Origin: Candidatus Contendibacter odensensis
GTDB lineage: Bacteria > Pseudomonadota > Gammaproteobacteria > Competibacterales > Competibacteraceae
Assembly: GCA_002747185.1 (NCBI GenBank)
Contig: PDTV01000007.1
Span: 1 to 64,000 of the forward strand
Direction: 5' to 3'
Length of the DNA stretch: 64,000 bases
This document shows, in pieces, positions 30,186 to 40,281 of this stretch (position 1 is the stretch's first letter; each line of letters starts with the position of its first letter). A model generated the notes under the pieces. That model was given only the letters and a program-made list of their open reading frames with translations, had not been told where the DNA came from and did not search any database. A program made the position numbers and the translations under genes.

Positions 30186-32252
30186 CTATTCGGGCAACTG
30201 GAAGCCCGCAACCGACTGGCGCAACTCCTGTGCCAGCTGACTCAGCTTGCCAATAGCAGAAGCTGTCGCCACGCTACTTTGAGCCGACTGGCCAGTGATC
30301 TCATTAATCGACATCATCGCACCTGATACTCGTGAGGCCATCTCTGACACCTGACCTGCAGATTTGGAAATCTCATCAATGAGCTCAGCCGAGTTCGCCG
30401 AAACTTTCTCAATTTCCTCTAATGCCTCACCGGCCTTCTCGGCCAATCCTGCACCACCGACAACTTCAGAGGTGCTTTTCTCCATGGAGATAACCGCCTC
30501 GTTAGTATCAGCCTGAATGGTTTTAACCAGCGTTTCAATTCGCTTGGTTGCATTACTGGAGCGCTCTGCCAATCGTTGCACTTCATCAGCGACCACTGCA
30601 AAACCACGACCTGCATCACCCGCCGCTGAGGCCTGAATCGCAGCATTCAACGCCAGAATATTGGTTTGGTCAGCAATATCATTAATCAGCGCAACAATAT
30701 CACCGATTTCCTGCGAAGATTCACCCAGCCGCTTAATGCGCTTGGAGGTATCCTGAATATGCTCTCGAATGGTGTTCATGCCATTGATAGTACGCCGCAC
30801 ACGCTCGCCACCTTCGTGGGCGATACCCACTGACTTTTCAGCAACTTCGGCAGACGCAGCGGTTTTGGTCGAAACATCATCCATCGATTGCGCCATCTGC
30901 ACTACCGTGGCACTGGCATTTTCAATTTGTCGTGCCTGAACTTCACTGGATTTGGCTAACCGGTCAGCAATATCACCGGTCTCTTGCACCGCTTTTGCAA
31001 CCAGCTCCGAGGTCTTGTTGATCGTGGATACCAAGTCACGCAACGCTTCAATAGCGTAGTTAACCGAATCGGCGATGGCACCGGTGATATCCTCAGTCAC
31101 ACTCGCCTGTACGGTCAAGTCACCTTCAGCCAGATTTCCCAATTCATCAAGCAGACGCAAAATAGCGTCCTGATTACGACGATTTTGATCTTCAGTATCC
31201 TGCTTGCGCTGCTCACTCTCAATCAGTTGCTGACGGCTTTCCCGACTTTGTACATAAAGCAGCACTAATAGCATGACCAGGGCAATTACACCCAACAGGA
31301 AAGCAATCGGGTAATTCAGCGCAATACCAAAGAAGCTGAGATTTCTACCTTCATTTTCATACCGCTCAAGAAGCTTACTGGCATCAACCAGCAAAGCATC
31401 GCCCTGATCCGCAACAGTTTGCAAGGCATTCTGAACCTTCACCAGATTAGGAACAACCTTATTGATGCGAGCGGCCTGCGCTTCGAGTGCATTGAATGAT
31501 TCATCCAGCTCAGCCAACTTTCCTGCGCTATTGGGAATCGTCAAACGGCTAATACCCAGACGGCTATCACCGTTTTGCATGCCCCGTAATACACGACCGT
31601 ACGACACAACACTATCGCTAAAGCGACGTGCAGCTACAGTAGCGCTAACTCCACTCTCGGATAACAAACGCTTCAGCTCACTTTGAATGCGCTGCCCAAG
31701 CAAGATCTGGTTGGTCGCAAAGTAGACCTGGCGGGGATCGGCTTTGCTATTGGCCAAGCTTTTGGCAATCTCGTCAGACAGTGTTCCCATCTTTACAAGA
31801 GGACCATCCAATAATGGCACCAGATCACTGACCACCTTAAACGAATCGTGTCCAGCGAGCACAGTGCTAATCCCAGCACTGACCGAAGCCCATCGATTTT
31901 CCAGGGCCTTCAATTCTGGCTGCACTGCTTCAGGTAAAGGCGGCAGATCAAATTGTCCCCCACCGCTTCTCTGCACCTGAAGAATGTGCTCGAAGCGATC
32001 ACGGCTTTTCTGCAATTGATCAAAAGCAGCTTCCTTGCCACGTCCTGCCTCAAGCACATCCACTACGATCGAACGTGCCAGCACGCGCTGGTCATTGCCA
32101 AGGATCAGAAAGCCTTCCCTCTGCTCGCTGTGCCATGCCAGCAGGACAAAGATCAGCCCCATTAACACAATAAAAAACACCAACCCCCCCAGCAATGCCA
32201 GGTAGGTGACGGAATACCCTTTAGACGCTGAATTTTCTTGCGAGTCGCGCAT
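30186..32252 (-). CDS. pilJ: PilJ-like methyl-accepting chemotaxis protein
   Basis: The receptor of the Pil-Chp system, 688 aa. Transmembrane helices are at about 17-40 and 307-334, flanking a periplasmic region that contains two PilJ-type helical modules ([11 protein letters not shown] near 60, [12 protein letters not shown] near 187). A HAMP-like segment (about 360-410, [16 protein letters not shown]) leads to a cytoplasmic signalling coiled coil. The hairpin tip is [34 protein letters not shown], here given as the conserved tip near 530-565. It lies 62 bases after pilI, in the usual order. Confidence 0.94.
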   Translation of the reverse strand: MRDSQENSASKGYSVTYLALLGGLVFFIVLMGLIFVLLAWHSEQREGFLILGNDQRVLARSIVVDVLEAGRGKEAAFDQLQKSRDRFEHILQVQRSGGGQFDLPPLPEAVQPELKALENRWASVSAGISTVLAGHDSFKVVSDLVPLLDGPLVKMGTLSDEIAKSLANSKADPRQVYFATNQILLGQRIQSELKRLLSESGVSATVAARRFSDSVVSYGRVLRGMQNGDSRLGISRLTIPNSAGKLAELDESFNALEAQAARINKVVPNLVKVQNALQTVADQGDALLVDASKLLERYENEGRNLSFFGIALNYPIAFLLGVIALVMLLVLLYVQSRESRQQLIESEQRKQDTEDQNRRNQDAILRLLDELGNLAEGDLTVQASVTEDITGAIADSVNYAIEALRDLVSTINKTSELVAKAVQETGDIADRLAKSSEVQARQIENASATVVQMAQSMDDVSTKTAASAEVAEKSVGIAHEGGERVRRTINGMNTIREHIQDTSKRIKRLGESSQEIGDIVALINDIADQTNILALNAAIQASAAGDAGRGFAVVADEVQRLAERSSNATKRIETLVKTIQADTNEAVISMEKSTSEVVGGAGLAEKAGEALEEIEKVSANSAELIDEISKSAGQVSEMASRVSGAMMSINEITGQSAQSSVATASAIGKLSQLAQELRQSVAGFQLPE

Positions 32253-32314
32253 TTTTATTTCTCATCCAAACGAACCACCCACCCGCCCCCTCCGGCGGGA
32301 ACATGCCTGCATAG

Positions 32315-32878
32315 CTAGCTGGCTGCGTTTAAAAATCGACTATCTTCCAGTAACTTCATGGCATCAAAGCCTAGCCAGAATTGTTCTTCACTCAAGAACG
32401 CATCAGTTACAAACATCCGCAATCCAGCATCTACTTCGTCTAATGACTGTAAACGCTGCTGCGACCCAAAATGTCGCATTCCAACAATTCCATCGACCAA
32501 TAAGCCGTAGTCCCATTCACCCGCATGTACGACCACAATCTGACTATCGCTGGTCTGCTTTGCCGGCTGGCCGATCAAGAAATCCCGTAAATCACTGACT
32601 GAAACAACCCGACCACGCAAATTAGCGATTCCCAACAGCCAGCGTTTGACGCCCGGAACTGCGGTAATGTGTGGAACGGGGATAATTTCAGCCACGTCAT
32701 CCGTTGAGAATAGCAGGTTCCACGAACTAAGGCGCAGTGCCAAACGCCCACGAATCTCTGAAAGATGCTCATCTGCAGCCTCAACCGGTGCACGCTCACG
32801 GACACGCTCATCAAGCTGTAACAGAAGATCAAAGGGGTGCGGCGGAGACACTGCCGGAGAAGTCGAGACCACATCCAT
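32315..32878 (-). CDS. pilI: CheW-like adaptor, PilI-type
   Basis: The 187-aa CheW-domain protein couples PilJ to the ChpA kinase. Visible are PFDLLLQLDERVRERAPV (N-terminal extension), FSTDDVAEIIPVPHITAVPGVKRWLLGIANLRG, the typical CheW core around residues 60-95, and VVHAGEWDYGLLVDGIVG. It is the first gene of the leftward run pilI-pilJ-chpA-chpC. In Pseudomonas pilG and pilH precede pilI; here the upstream 1066 bases to gshB have repeats and no receiver-domain gene. Confidence 0.9.
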   Translation of the reverse strand: MDVVSTSPAVSPPHPFDLLLQLDERVRERAPVEAADEHLSEIRGRLALRLSSWNLLFSTDDVAEIIPVPHITAVPGVKRWLLGIANLRGRVVSVSDLRDFLIGQPAKQTSDSQIVVVHAGEWDYGLLVDGIVGMRHFGSQQRLQSLDEVDAGLRMFVTDAFLSEEQFWLGFDAMKLLEDSRFLNAAS

Positions 32879-33038
32879 TACAAAAACTATCCTCTGAGCA
32901 AAATTTCGTGTTGAGGGTCAGTTTACAAACTTACAAGCATCGTCGCTATCGATGCCATTCAATTATAAATCTGAATCAATAAAATTTAGGAGCAATTATA
33001 TACTTTAATTTTATCTACATTTTTAGCATAATCAGATA

Positions 33039-33612
33039 GTGTCGTCAAAATTTTTTACCCTATAAACCGATGCACCGGATGTGGACAGTGGCAAAAAATG
33101 AAGCGGTGTTTTTGGCATAACGGGCAGCCATGCCGCGCCACCTTATTGCGATGCAGGAACGCATTTTCAACACGATGGCGGAATTTGTCGAGAGACGTAT
33201 CATATTGGCACATCTTTTTTTATTTTTCTTCGGGGATGCTCACATCAATCATTAAATCGATCATTAACCGCTCATCATTGGGCTCATCGACGCATCGCCC
33301 CAACAACTGCGCCCACACCCTCCGGTCGTGCTACCGGCAAATAACGGCACTGTATATTTTTTCAATCCCTCCAACTCAGGGAGCAAATCACGCCACAGTG
33401 CCCAGTGTGTAATATCCAGAAAACAGCGTTGATAAACAAACGATTGTCCGTTGCAGGTTGTCCCACCTTGTCAACACCTCCCGGCGGATGCGGTTCTAAT
33501 CATACCCGGAGCGTACCGGATATAGCGTACCGTCGATGCGCTGTTATATCGCTCTGGCCTCCAGGCGTGACCCAGCGAATCTCTATACACAGGCTCATTA
33601 GTTTGACGACAC
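33039..33612 (+). repeat. GTGTCGTCAAA-ended element, copy A (574 bp)
   Basis: The ends are perfect 11-base inverted repeats: GTGTCGTCAAA at 33039-33049 and TTTGACGACAC at 33602-33612. Blocks shared with 52277-52650 and 60137-60465 include CGATGCACCGG, AATATCCAGAAAACAGCGTT, GATAAA.AAACGAT and TACCCGGAGCGTACCGGATA. This copy is longer because of about 200 extra bases between the left end and the shared core. It has no coding capacity that I trust. It occupies the region between pilI and gshB where pilG-pilH would be expected. Confidence 0.85.
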
Positions 33613-33852
33613 CATTCAGGATCACGATACCATTACAAATAAATCGGGAAGCTGTCATATCCTATCGTGTTAAAAGCCATACCAGTAAAGTTTTATTAAT
33701 TATTTTTACCCATAAAATAAGTAGTTAAATTTATTAACCAAATTTTATAAAGAATAGCTAACTTTATGGATAATATAAATATTAAACAGCAATCAAGAGC
33801 AATCTTCGTTTTTGGCCCCAGCCAGGTTATTCAACAGAATGGCGTACGCTGA

Positions 33853-33894
33853 TATAGCGGAACCAATGAAATTTGATTAATTGGTTCCGCTATA
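33853..33894 (+). repeat. Single hairpin (type 2), 42 bp
   Basis: It begins TATAGCGGAACCAAT and ends ATTGGTTCCGCTATA, with a stem of 15 base pairs and a 12-base A/T-rich loop. It has the same length and sequence as the second hairpin of the composite elements. It lies 50 bases upstream of the gshB ATG. The rest of 33613-33944 is AT-rich without a gene. Confidence 0.9.
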
Positions 33895-33944
33895 TCCCAA
33901 ACTGCTTCCACAACCCATAAATAACCCAAGGAATATCTCTCATC

Positions 33945-34895
33945 ATGACCATCAAACTTGGCGTAGTAATGGATCCTATTACCACGATCACAGTTAAAAA
34001 GGACACTACTTTCGCCATATTACTGGCCGCCCAAGCACGCGGTTGGGAGCTGCATTACTTCGAGCAAGCAAATCTCTACGCACAGGACGACAGAGCTTTT
34101 GGCCATTCGAAAATACTGCATGTTCAGGATGATAAGCGCAATTGGTTTAATTTTGATGGCGAACAGAACATATCACTTGATGAACTGGATGTGATCCTTA
34201 TGCGTAAGGATCCGCCTTTCAATATGGAATATATTTACACTACTTACTTGCTAGAACTCGCTGAAAGGGCTGGTGTGCTGATTATCAACAAGCCGAGTAG
34301 CTTGCGTGATGCTAATGAAAAATTTTTTGCATTACACTTTCCTCAGTGCTGCCCACCCACCACCGTCAGCCGTCAGCCGTCACAGCTTAAAGCATTTCTA
34401 GATGAGCAGATTGATATCGTAGTCAAACCATTGGATGGTATGGGTGGCGCATCCATATTTCGTTTACGCCAAAACGATCCAAACCTTAACGTCATCCTGG
34501 AAACCCTCACTGACCACGGTCAGCGCTTGACCATGGCACAGCGTTATCTACCGGATATCACCGCTGGCGATAAACGAATTTTATTGATTGATGGCGAACC
34601 TATCCCTTATACGCTGGCACGCATTCCACAAACGGGCGAAACCCGTGCCAATCTCGCAGCCGGCGGACGCGGTGAAGGCAAGCCTCTCAGTGAGCGTGAC
34701 CGTTGGATTTGCACGCAAGTGGCGCCGCGACTGCGAGAAATGGGGTTAATCTTTGTCGGTCTTGATGTCATTGGTGGTTATCTAACTGAAGTCAACGTCA
34801 CCAGCCCTACCTGTGTGCGGGAACTAGATGCCCTGTTTGGGCTTGATATTGGTAGCACACTCATGACCGCTGTCGAAAAACAATTGAGCCACTAA
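33945..34895 (+). CDS. gshB: Glutathione synthetase
   Basis: GshB joins gamma-glutamylcysteine to glycine using ATP. The 316-aa ATP-grasp protein shows LGVVMDPI at the N-terminus, VILMRKDPPFNMEYIY (substrate region, about 86-100), VVKPLDGMGGASIFR (ATP-grasp, about 160-175), DGEPIPYTLARIP, and GLDVIGGYLTEVNVTSPT at the C-terminus. CCAAGGAATA precedes the ATG. The order gshB-tonB-yqgE-ruvX-pyrR-pyrB-pyrC' is the one in Pseudomonas; the Chp cluster is normally divergent from gshB as here. Confidence 0.96.
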   Translation: MTIKLGVVMDPITTITVKKDTTFAILLAAQARGWELHYFEQANLYAQDDRAFGHSKILHVQDDKRNWFNFDGEQNISLDELDVILMRKDPPFNMEYIYTTYLLELAERAGVLIINKPSSLRDANEKFFALHFPQCCPPTTVSRQPSQLKAFLDEQIDIVVKPLDGMGGASIFRLRQNDPNLNVILETLTDHGQRLTMAQRYLPDITAGDKRILLIDGEPIPYTLARIPQTGETRANLAAGGRGEGKPLSERDRWICTQVAPRLREMGLIFVGLDVIGGYLTEVNVTSPTCVRELDALFGLDIGSTLMTAVEKQLSH

Positions 34896-34911
34896 CCACC
34901 ATCAGATGTAG

Positions 34912-35647
34912 ATGGACGATACCCCTACCTTCACTCAGGATGAACGCATTGCCCATCGATTCACGCTGGCATCGCTGCTAGCCGTATTACTGCATATTGT
35001 ATTGCTGCTTTTTTTCGTTGTATCAACAAAATCTTCCCTGCCCCCCACAACCCATGCCACAACGCTTTGCGGCTACGCTGCTACCTTCTACGAATCAAGC
35101 GGATGCCCAGCAACCTGCTCTTATCTCGCCGGAAAAGGCCATACCGATTGCAAAAACCGAAATATCCGCGCCCAAAACGACAGCTGCGACAGCATTACAA
35201 CCATGCTCAAAGTCGCTACCACCAGGCCCCGTAACAAAAACCCTAAAAAGATCTGTTGCTCCTAATATCAAGAAGCGCCCGACAACCACCGCAACAACCA
35301 CACGGAAAATACTCCGTAAAACAGCCAGGAAAACTACACGGACAGCTATTACAACGATACAAAAGCCTTCACGATCAAAACCATCCGGCCAGCGCCGATT
35401 GAACAGCACAGCCTTGCTTGGCCAGATTGTTTATTTTGAAAAATAAAAAAATGCCAATGGCTCACTAAAACAGATTTACATCATCTGCTCATCCGGCAAC
35501 ACCCGACTTGGCCAGGCAGCAAAACACATTGTTCGGCTCGGCGCACCCTACGCATCCTTTCCATCCGCATTGCACCAACGCTACGACATACTGAAAATTT
35601 CCCGACCTTGGCGCCTTGACCCCGATGGTCAGGTGCGTGCTCGCTGA
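34912..35647 (+). pseudogene. tonB: TonB energy transducer, broken
   Basis: The first frame starts at 34912 with a cytoplasmic end and one transmembrane helix (LASLLAVLLHIVLLLFFVV), as in TonB. Near 35040 homology moves to a second frame with the Pro/Lys/Thr-rich periplasmic spacer (to the stop near 35446). A third segment from about 35482 to the TGA at 35645-35647 encodes SSGNTRLGQAAKHIVRLGAPY, FPSALHQRYDIL and KISRPWRLD, the end of the TonB C-terminal domain. The middle of that domain, including the YP region that contacts receptors, is missing. Position between gshB and yqgE agrees. TonB powers outer-membrane receptors, so this copy cannot. Confidence 0.88.
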
Positions 35648-35744
35648 TATAGCGCAACCTTAGATGCGATTTTCGGGATAAAAAAAGCGGAACCACCTTA
35701 TTCAAAAGCTTGTCAAGTAGAAGCCAAATTCCGATACTATAGCG

Positions 35745-36308
35745 ATGACCGAACCTACCTATCTAAGCCATCAGCTGCTGATTGCCATGCCAACACTGGC
35801 TGATCCCAGTTTCTTTCAGACCGTTAGCTACATCAGCGAACATAATGCGGATGGCGCTCTGGGATTGGTTATCAACCGCCCCCTGGATTTAACACTTGGC
35901 CAACTGCTAGAGCATCTGAAAATCACAACTAACCTGCCTAAAACGGCTGCAAAACCTGTCTACTATGGTGGCCCGGTTCAGCCGGAACAAGGTTTTGTTC
36001 TGCATAGCCCTATTGGTCATTGGGGCGCAACCTTACATATCACTGACAATATTGGTATTACTACATCCTGCGATATCCTGCAAGCGATCGCAGATGGCCG
36101 CGGCCCAGGACATGCACTGGTTACGCTCGGCTATGCCGGCTGGGGGCCAGGACAGCTAGAACAGGAACTGGCTGATAATGCCTGGCTATCTGCTCCAGCC
36201 AGCCTCGAAATTCTGTTTGATCTCCCTAGCGAACAGCGCTGGCAAGCTGCAGCCGCACTGCTTGGCATTGATCTCAACCTGCTCTCATCCAATGCTGGTC
36301 ACGCCTGA
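35745..36308 (+). CDS. yqgE: YqgE/AlgH family protein
   Basis: A DUF179 (YqgE/AlgH) protein of 187 aa, normal length. It opens LSHQLLIAMPTLADPSFFQTVSYI, followed by GALGLVINRPLDLTLGQLLEHL, YYGGPVQPEQGFVLH and LGYAGWGPGQLEQELADNAWL, all diagnostic. Biochemical function is unknown. It nearly always precedes ruvX; here the two genes overlap by 17 bases. Confidence 0.95.
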   Translation: MTEPTYLSHQLLIAMPTLADPSFFQTVSYISEHNADGALGLVINRPLDLTLGQLLEHLKITTNLPKTAAKPVYYGGPVQPEQGFVLHSPIGHWGATLHITDNIGITTSCDILQAIADGRGPGHALVTLGYAGWGPGQLEQELADNAWLSAPASLEILFDLPSEQRWQAAAALLGIDLNLLSSNAGHA

Positions 36309-36774
36309 AAATAAACCCGCATCGACCCCGCATAATCAAGCCATTGACCCCTGGAGAATAGCGCTGGCTTTTGACTTCGGTCAGCGACGTATCGGTATTG
36401 CCATCGGTGAGGCGATAACCGGCTCAGCTCGACCGTTATGCACCTTGCCGACACAGCGCCAAAAACCGGACTGGGATACGATTGGCCAATTAATCACCGA
36501 GTGGCACCCAGACCGGCTGGTAGTGGGAATACCATGTCATGCTGACGGCACCGCAAATGCCATCACTAAAAAATGCTTACACTTCAGCCGTCAATTGGGT
36601 GAACGCTTTCACCTGTCGGTCGATACCATCGACGAGCGATTGTCATCCTGGGAAGCCGGACAACGGCGTGACAACACGCAGGGGGGAAAAAACAACACGC
36701 TGCTAGATGCTGATGCGGCAGCCATTATTCTAGAAAGCTGGATCAATCAACCCGGGATACTACCTCGTGCATGA
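36292..36774 (+). CDS. ruvX: Pre-16S rRNA nuclease, RuvX/YqgF
   Basis: An RNase H-fold nuclease that helps mature the 16S rRNA 5' end. I take the ATG at 36292 (MLVTPENKPAS), inside the yqgE end, because the frame upstream only mirrors yqgE. The 160-aa protein shows ALAFDFGQRRIGIA (first catalytic Asp), LVVGIPCHADG, VDTIDERLSS and LLDADAAAIIL (further acidic residues). It overlaps pyrR at the 3' end by 8 bases. Confidence 0.94.
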   Translation: MLVTPENKPASTPHNQAIDPWRIALAFDFGQRRIGIAIGEAITGSARPLCTLPTQRQKPDWDTIGQLITEWHPDRLVVGIPCHADGTANAITKKCLHFSRQLGERFHLSVDTIDERLSSWEAGQRRDNTQGGKNNTLLDADAAAIILESWINQPGILPRA

Positions 36775-37273
36775 CACTGAATTTCTGATTGAAGAAATGG
36801 CCAAACAACTTACAGACCAGCTCAAGCAACGCCATATTACTGATCCGGCGCTGGTAGGCATTCACACCGGTGGCGTTTGGGTAGCAGAGCGCCTACACCA
36901 GCAACTCAACATCGCCACCCCGCTTGGCCTGCTGGATATTTCCTTCTACCGCGATGACTTCAGCCGTATCGGTGTCAACCCACAGGTGCGCCCCTCTGAG
37001 CTACCTTTTGATGTCGATGATCGCCATATCGTACTCATCGATGACGTGCTCTATACAGGCCGCACGGCACGAGCCGCACTCAATGACCTATTTGATTATG
37101 GCCGCCCTGCCTCAGTATTACTCGCTGTAATGATTGATCGCGGTCATCGGGAATTACCGATAAATGCAGATATTATTGGCACACGATTAACCCTGGCCAC
37201 CGAGCAACAAATCCAGTTAACCGGCCCTGAACCTCTGCAACTACACATTCAAACCGGATCACGAACACAATGA
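36767..37273 (+). CDS. pyrR: PyrR-type phosphoribosyltransferase
   Basis: A bifunctional pyrimidine regulator/uracil phosphoribosyltransferase family member of 168 aa. The PRPP loop VLIDDVLYTGRTARAA is at about 89-104, with GIHTGGVWVAERL (31-43) and ISFYRDDFSRIG (58-69). In Bacillus PyrR binds pyr mRNA; in gammaproteobacteria its role is less clear, and no obvious antiterminator hairpin is seen upstream. The start is a GTG at 36767 overlapping ruvX. pyrB follows after 9 bases. Confidence 0.94.
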   Translation: MHDTEFLIEEMAKQLTDQLKQRHITDPALVGIHTGGVWVAERLHQQLNIATPLGLLDISFYRDDFSRIGVNPQVRPSELPFDVDDRHIVLIDDVLYTGRTARAALNDLFDYGRPASVLLAVMIDRGHRELPINADIIGTRLTLATEQQIQLTGPEPLQLHIQTGSRTQ

Positions 37274-37282
37274 ACGCCCAAA

Positions 37283-38257
37283 ATGAATATCCAGCTGGAT
37301 AACCAGGCACGTCTGCGGCACTTCTTGACGATTGAGGGTCTGGAACGCCAGCACCTGTATGAAATCCTTGATACCGCTGAATCGCTACAAGGTGTTGCCG
37401 AAAGACGGGTTAAAAAGCTGCCAACCCTGCACGGCAAGACCATAGTTAACCTGTTTTTTGAGGCCAGCACCCGAACACGCACAACCTTTGAGTTGGCTGC
37501 CAAGCGGCTATCTGCTGATGTGCTGAATCTCAATATCGCTACCTCAGCAACGGTCAAAGGCGAAAGCTTGCTGGACACACTACGAAACATTGAGGCCATG
37601 CAATGTGACATGTTCGTAGTCCGCCACGTCGAAAGTGGAGCCGCCGAATTTATTGCTCGCCATGTCAAACCGCATATTGCCGTACTCAATGCAGGTGATG
37701 GCGCACACGCTCACCCCACCCAGGCCATGCTGGATACCTTCACAATTCGCCGCCACAAACCGGATTTTCCTAACCTGCAAGTCGCTATTGTTGGTGACAT
37801 TCTGCATTCACGCGTAGCACGCTCGCTAATTCATGCACTCAGCATCCTTGGTACGGGCGATATTCGTGTGATTGCACCGCGAACCTTATTACCCAAACAG
37901 GTCGAAAACCTAGGTGTGCAGGTTTTTCACAGTCTGAATAGCGGCCTGAAAGATGTTGATGTTGTCGTTATGCTACGGCTGCAACGTGAGCGAATGACAA
38001 GTGCACTATTGCCCAGTGAGCAAGAATTTTTCCATCAATATGGCCTCACTGAAGAGCGGCTCATGCTGGCAAAACCCGATGCGATGGTTATGCATCCAGG
38101 GCCGATTAACCGAGGTGTGGAAATCGACTCGCAGGTTGCCGATGGTTCCCGCTCGGTGATTCTGGAGCAAGTGACCAATGGCATAGCCGTTCGCATGGCG
38201 ATTATGTCAATTGTTCTGGGCAACCAGGCTCGACCCGTCGAGGAGCACGCCGGATGA
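37283..38257 (+). CDS. pyrB: Aspartate carbamoyltransferase catalytic subunit
   Basis: It catalyses carbamoyl phosphate plus aspartate to carbamoyl aspartate, the first committed step of pyrimidine synthesis. The 324-aa protein has the carbamoyl-phosphate motif STRTRTTFE at 62-70, [28 protein letters not shown] and MHPGPINRG. Its N-terminal extension of about 15 residues is as in the class A ATCases that need a pseudo-dihydroorotase partner. The stop overlaps the next gene's start by 4 bases. Confidence 0.96.
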   Translation: MNIQLDNQARLRHFLTIEGLERQHLYEILDTAESLQGVAERRVKKLPTLHGKTIVNLFFEASTRTRTTFELAAKRLSADVLNLNIATSATVKGESLLDTLRNIEAMQCDMFVVRHVESGAAEFIARHVKPHIAVLNAGDGAHAHPTQAMLDTFTIRRHKPDFPNLQVAIVGDILHSRVARSLIHALSILGTGDIRVIAPRTLLPKQVENLGVQVFHSLNSGLKDVDVVVMLRLQRERMTSALLPSEQEFFHQYGLTEERLMLAKPDAMVMHPGPINRGVEIDSQVADGSRSVILEQVTNGIAVRMAIMSIVLGNQARPVEEHAG

Positions 38258-39534
38258 ATGTAACGATTCAAGGTGGACGCCTGATTGATCCGGCCAGTGA
38301 AACCGACACCGTAACGGACTTGTTTATCAGTGATCAGCGCATCAGCGGTATCGGCCATCCTCCCGGCAGCTTTGTCGCAGACCAGGTGATTAGCGCTCAT
38401 AATCGTATTGTCTGTCCCGGCCTGATTGACCTGTGTGCCCGACTACGGGAACCTGGTCAGGAACATAAGGCCACGATTGCCAGCGAAACCCGTACTGCGG
38501 CGGCGGGTGGTATCACAACCCTGGTTTGTCCACCGGATACAGATCCGGTGATCGATGAACCTGCTGTGGTAGAACTCATTCGCCGCCGCGCTCGATCGGC
38601 AGGTCACGCCCGTATACTGACACTAGGCGCTCTCACCCATCAGCTTGACGGTGAACGGCTCGCTGAAATGGCTACGCTCAAAGAAGCAGGTTGTGTGGCT
38701 GTCAGTGATGGTGGGCAGCCGATAGCCAACTCGCGTGTGTTGCGACGGGCGCTAGAATATGCAGCCACCTTTGACCTCACTGTCTTTTTGACACCGCTTG
38801 ATCCTGCATTCAGTGATGGTTTGGTACATGAAGGACAAATTGCGACCCGAATGGGGCTGCCCACCATTCCGGTCGCGGCGGAAACCGGTATAATCGCCCG
38901 CAATCTGGAGTTGATCCATGACCTCGATGTGCGCGTACATTTTGGCCGCTTGTCCAGCGGTCGTGCTGTAGAGTTGATTGCCCGTGCCCAGGCTGACGGA
39001 TTAGCTGTTACTGCTGATGCCGCAGTACACTCCTTGCACCTCAGTGAAATCGATATGCTTGGCTTTGACAGCCGCTGTCATGTTCGCCCGCCACTGCGAG
39101 GATTACATGATATGGAAGCATTACGCGCCGCTCTCAGTAGCGGCGTATTGACTGCACTCTGCTCTGACCATCAGCCTCATGAACCGGATGCCAAACAATC
39201 ACCGCTTGGTAATACCGCACCGGGCATTTCTGGTCTGGATACACTATTGGCACTAGGCTTGCGGCTGGTTCGAGACGGGGTATTGCCGTTACCTGCACTA
39301 ATTGAGCGGCTTAGCTGGGGTGCAGCCCAGATTCTGGGATTGGACAGTGGTCACCTCGGCATAGGGGCGATGGCTGATGTCTGTATTTTCGATCCTGACG
39401 TTGCATGGCCAGTCAAGCATGAATCCTTGGTTAGCCGTGGCCATAACACGCCCTTTCTCGGCTGGGAGCTACAGGGGCGTGTCACACATACCATGCTGGA
39501 AGGCCAACTCATCTACCAAAACGAAACCAAATAA
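38254..39534 (+). CDS. pyrC': Dihydroorotase-like protein lacking the metal-binding histidines
   Basis: The 426-aa amidohydrolase-fold protein matches the dihydroorotase family throughout ([56 protein letters not shown]). The metal-binding H-x-H after PGLID is replaced by C61-A62-R63, so catalysis is not expected. This is the situation of Pseudomonas PyrC' (PyrX), which forms a structural dodecamer with PyrB and has no activity. Direct overlap with pyrB supports that role. An active pyrC must then be elsewhere. Confidence 0.9.
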   Translation: MNVTIQGGRLIDPASETDTVTDLFISDQRISGIGHPPGSFVADQVISAHNRIVCPGLIDLCARLREPGQEHKATIASETRTAAAGGITTLVCPPDTDPVIDEPAVVELIRRRARSAGHARILTLGALTHQLDGERLAEMATLKEAGCVAVSDGGQPIANSRVLRRALEYAATFDLTVFLTPLDPAFSDGLVHEGQIATRMGLPTIPVAAETGIIARNLELIHDLDVRVHFGRLSSGRAVELIARAQADGLAVTADAAVHSLHLSEIDMLGFDSRCHVRPPLRGLHDMEALRAALSSGVLTALCSDHQPHEPDAKQSPLGNTAPGISGLDTLLALGLRLVRDGVLPLPALIERLSWGAAQILGLDSGHLGIGAMADVCIFDPDVAWPVKHESLVSRGHNTPFLGWELQGRVTHTMLEGQLIYQNETK

Positions 39535-39536
39535 GT

Positions 39537-40232
39537 ATGGGCACATCCACTTCAGCAACTGGCCGTGTGCTGGGTATTCAACACTACCCGGGTGGTTACA
39601 CTCTGCTGCGGTTAACCACCGATCGGGCTGCCAGCTTTCAACCGGGCCATGCGCTACAAATTAACGGTGCGCTATGGCCAATCTTGCAAACCACACCTGA
39701 ACAGAACGGGGTCGACTGCTTACAACGCAGTATAAGTCCGCCTCCTAGTGAGAGTGAACTGCATATTGGTGATCCTGGCGGTATCGCCTTTGACATTAGT
39801 GCTGCTACGCCGCGCGCATTACTCCTGGCAGACAACGACGGCATTGCTGCCATCACCTTTCTGGCGCGCGCACTACACAATCGAGAACCCCGCGTTAAAC
39901 CCCTGGCACTTTTCGGCTTGACACACCCTTTACCCTTTCAGCCCCAGCCATCGCGTATCATGACAGCCGGCTTGCCTTCAGACGTGATTGCGGCACTGCC
40001 ACTACTAGAAGACTGGGGAATTCCCAGCCGAATTGCCTGCCCAACCCGTGAGCAACCCGGCTGTTTTGAAGGCCAGGTCGTAGATCTGGCACAAATCTGG
40101 CTGAACATTTTGCAAGGTGTTGCCGATATCACGGTATTTGCTTGTGGTAGCGATCAGCTATTGAAAGCTTCCTGCCAATTAAGTGACGATCACCAGCTCG
40201 CCTGCCAGAGCAGACGTGCACTGTTGCCATAG
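39537..40232 (+). CDS. Ferredoxin-reductase-like protein, PyrK-related?
   Basis: A 231-aa protein starting two bases after the pyrC' stop, so almost certainly cotranscribed. The first 100 residues read like the FAD-binding barrel of PyrK/ferredoxin reductases (GYTLLRLTTDRAASFQPGHALQING). A central block LLLADNDGIAAITFLARAL resembles the nucleotide-binding start of that fold. The usual RPxS flavin motif and the C-terminal Cys cluster of PyrK (CG.G.C..C) are not present; only scattered cysteines remain (ACGSDQLLKASC). It may be a degenerate electron-transfer subunit. Function inferred from context, low certainty. Confidence 0.5.
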   Translation: MGTSTSATGRVLGIQHYPGGYTLLRLTTDRAASFQPGHALQINGALWPILQTTPEQNGVDCLQRSISPPPSESELHIGDPGGIAFDISAATPRALLLADNDGIAAITFLARALHNREPRVKPLALFGLTHPLPFQPQPSRIMTAGLPSDVIAALPLLEDWGIPSRIACPTREQPGCFEGQVVDLAQIWLNILQGVADITVFACGSDQLLKASCQLSDDHQLACQSRRALLP

Positions 40233-40281
40233 TTCATAGCGCCAGCGTCCAACGATGCGGCAGTATGGGTTAAAATAAGGC

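Noticed and set aside
35645..35703. A further double-hairpin element after the tonB remnant
   Set aside because: TATAGCGCAACC and GCGGAACC occur, but the arms do not pair with each other and the spacer is missing.
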